A program made the translations under genes and the position numbers. From assembly GCF_039602135.1 (NCBI RefSeq), contig NZ_CP125942.1:1674001-1738000 (forward strand): a stretch of DNA of 64,000 nt. Reading direction: 5' to 3'. Shown piece after piece: positions 62,433 to 64,000 of this stretch. Under the pieces are notes generated by a model. The model had not been told where the DNA came from, did no database searches, and saw nothing but the letters and a program-made list of their open reading frames with translations. The first letter of the stretch is position 1. The number at the start of each line of letters is the position of its first letter. This DNA is from Glutamicibacter sp. B1 (GTDB lineage Bacteria > Actinomycetota > Actinomycetes > Actinomycetales > Micrococcaceae).

Positions 62433-63806
62433 GTGGATCGCAGAATTTACGGTCTTGAAACCGAATTCGGACTAACTTACGTCCCATCTGATGGGCGCCG
62501 GCTGACTCCAGAAGATGCTGCACGGCATCTATTCAAACCAGTGGTCAACTGGGGCAGAAGCTCCAATGTCTTCCTGGAAAACGGGTCACGACTCTACCTA
62601 GACGTGGGCTCTCATCCGGAATATGCCACGGCCGAATGCGACCAGCTGACCCAACTAATTGCCCATGACCGCGCCGGCGAGGCTTTTATGCTTGATCTCG
62701 TTGAGCAGGCTGAAGACCAACTGTTGGAAGAAGGCCATGAGGGCCGCATCTACATGTTCAAGAACAATGTGGACTCGGCCGGCAACTCCTACGGTTGTCA
62801 TGAAAACTACCTCATTCCACGCAAGATCGAATTCAAACGACTTGCAGACATGCTCATTCCATTCTTGGTCACTAGGCAACTATTGTGTGGGGCCGGTCAT
62901 CTGATCAACGTGGATGACCAGACCAAGTTCGTCTTTTCCCAGCGAGCAGACCATATGTGGGAAGGCGTGTCCTCTGCAACGACGCGTTCGCGTCCGATTA
63001 TCAACACCCGCGATGAGCCCCACGCTGATGCCGAATATCATCGGCGTCTACACGTCATCGTGGGCGATTCAACTATGAGCGAGACCACCCAGTTGCTCAA
63101 AATCGTTGCCACTGACCTAGTCCTTAGACTGATTGAGTCTGGAGAAATTTACCACGATCTGCGCCTTGAAAACCCAATTCGTTCCATCCGCCAGATTTCG
63201 CACGATTTCAACGGACAAACGGTGGTACGCCTGATGGGTGGCGACGAACCGACAGCGTTACAGATTCAGTGGATCCTCTTCGAATCTGTCAAAGAGTTTG
63301 TTGCCCGACACGGAGCGCACCATGATCATGTGGAGCGGGTCCTTGAACTGTGGGAACGCACTCTGCGGGCGATTGAAACTGAAAACTATTCGCTCATTGA
63401 TCAAGATATAGATTGGGCTATCAAGCACAAACTGCTTCATGGCTATGCACAGAAGAATTCGCTGCCGTTGTCCTCTCCACGACTAGCGCAGTTGAATCTG
63501 ACCTATCACGATATCGACCCTGCCCGTGGTCTATTCCATGTACTCAAACGACGTGGTCTAGCATCGAGTGTCGTCTCTGATGCGGATATCCGCCAGGCCG
63601 TGAATAACCCACCGGCAACGACACGCGCGGCCATACGAAGTAAATTTATCCGTGCAGCCAGAGCCAACGGGCGACGCTACAGCGCAGACTGGGTTCACAT
63701 GAAATACGAGGACGAACCGGGAGGAATCGTGCTCTGCAAGGATCCCTTTGCAACCAGCGATCCCGAGGTGGACAAGCTCATTGATCTGATGAGCCAGCGA
63801 CCGTAA
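62433..63806 (+). CDS. pafA: Pup-protein ligase PafA
   Basis: The 457-residue glutamine-synthetase-like enzyme couples Pup to lysines. Visible motifs are IYGLETEFGLTYV, the catalytic Asp57 in [45 protein letters not shown] and the C-terminal FIRAARANGRRYSADWVHMKY. The GTG start is preceded by GAGGGGAAG. No proteasome genes lie between pup and pafA. The stop at 63806 is followed by a 117-base gap to the next gene. Confidence 0.95.
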   Translation: MDRRIYGLETEFGLTYVPSDGRRLTPEDAARHLFKPVVNWGRSSNVFLENGSRLYLDVGSHPEYATAECDQLTQLIAHDRAGEAFMLDLVEQAEDQLLEEGHEGRIYMFKNNVDSAGNSYGCHENYLIPRKIEFKRLADMLIPFLVTRQLLCGAGHLINVDDQTKFVFSQRADHMWEGVSSATTRSRPIINTRDEPHADAEYHRRLHVIVGDSTMSETTQLLKIVATDLVLRLIESGEIYHDLRLENPIRSIRQISHDFNGQTVVRLMGGDEPTALQIQWILFESVKEFVARHGAHHDHVERVLELWERTLRAIETENYSLIDQDIDWAIKHKLLHGYAQKNSLPLSSPRLAQLNLTYHDIDPARGLFHVLKRRGLASSVVSDADIRQAVNNPPATTRAAIRSKFIRAARANGRRYSADWVHMKYEDEPGGIVLCKDPFATSDPEVDKLIDLMSQRP

Positions 63807-63831
63807 CTAGCGGGCGGAAAGACTTTTCACA

Positions 63832-63854
63832 GCTACGAACCCTAGGGTTGTAGC
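63832..63854 (+). other. Inverted repeat upstream of the last gene
   Basis: GCTAC-G-AACCC-TA-GGGTT-GTAGC forms a nearly perfect palindrome 25 bases after the pafA stop. The 2-base centre favours a DNA-level operator over an RNA hairpin. No T-run follows. Confidence 0.4.
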
Positions 63855-63923
63855 AGTGAGTTTGATACTCAATTGATGAGTATCTCTGCAATTTTAAGAT
63901 TTGACTTCAACGAAAGTAGATTC

Positions 63924-64000
63924 GTGCGAAAAGTATTGGCATTGTGCGCTACTGCCTCGGTCCTAGCCTTGGCAGCCTGTGGTTCTGGATCATCGTCAAA
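63924..64000 (+). CDS. N-terminus of a lipoprotein (truncated by window end)
   Basis: The visible 25 residues form a lipoprotein signal: a basic VRK start, hydrophobic core and lipobox LAAC followed by GSGSSS. GTG 63924 is preferred to an in-frame ATG at 63876 that would add an odd 16-residue lead. In Micrococcaceae a FKBP-type prolyl isomerase lipoprotein often follows pafA, but the mature part lies outside the window. Confidence 0.55.
   Translation, partial: MRKVLALCATASVLALAACGSGSSS

Overview
The window looks like a chromosomal segment of a high-G+C Gram-positive bacterium, most likely a member of the Micrococcaceae near Arthrobacter or Glutamicibacter. The evidence is the Pup modification locus (ARC/Mpa ATPase, Dop, Pup, PafA), two mycothiol biosynthesis genes (mshA, mshC), actinobacterial families (DUF3099, DUF2637, DUF5703, DUF2079, GT87), frequent GTG/TTG starts and several possible leaderless promoters. 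The genus is an inference. I saw no prophage, insertion sequence, CRISPR array or rRNA. One tRNA gene (Leu, anticodon GAG) is present. No gene-free stretch exceeds 300 bases; the longest is about 240 bases at 45980-46218.

Layout. 1-9290: the end of a GT87-type membrane glycosyltransferase, a DUF2079 membrane protein, a VanZ-RDD protein, a DUF2637 protein, a RelA/SpoT-domain alarmone synthetase, an ABC-F ATPase, a small lipoprotein and a SURF1/small Cys protein/DUF3099 operon. 9466-18149: FabG1 with an adjacent SDR whose active-site spacing is that of enoyl reductases, a VanW protein, SerB, an ABC ATPase/TSUP permease/SpoU methyltransferase run, ribosomal protein L31 type B and a lipoate ligase. 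18227-20875: aminopeptidase N.

20921-29975 is a sialic acid utilisation cluster. It has a GntR/FCD regulator facing a seven-gene operon: a Tat lipoprotein binding protein, a DppB-like permease, a permease-ATPase fusion, an ATPase, NanA, NanK and NanE. Imported N-acetylneuraminate would be cleaved to ManNAc, phosphorylated and epimerised to GlcNAc-6-phosphate. Next come a MocR regulator and an EamA exporter whose start codons overlap head to head, an orphan DapA-family lyase and a VOC protein.

34597-40885 is a lipid-metabolism divergon: a TetR regulator and large acyl-CoA dehydrogenase on the minus strand, and thiolase, high-molecular-weight FabG and MaoC dehydratase on the plus strand. The gene set resembles mycobacterial fadE5-fadA2-fabG4-htdX. 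40961-52365: a small secreted protein, MshA, prolyl aminopeptidase, tRNA-Leu, an NADP-Rossmann protein, an atypical Nramp-family transporter, a TctDE-like two-component system with a TAXI binding lipoprotein but no transporter, an M20 peptidase, an acyl-CoA dehydrogenase, and two small proteins.

52444-64000 is a conserved actinobacterial block: UppP, MshC, PAC2, HAD hydrolase, M50 site-2 protease, TrmI and then ARC-Dop-Pup-PafA. No 20S proteasome genes lie between pup and pafA, and the ATPase lacks the C-terminal proteasome-docking motif. The last bases start a lipoprotein gene that runs off the window.

All assignments come from reading the sequence and recalled family motifs. No database search or structure calculation was run.
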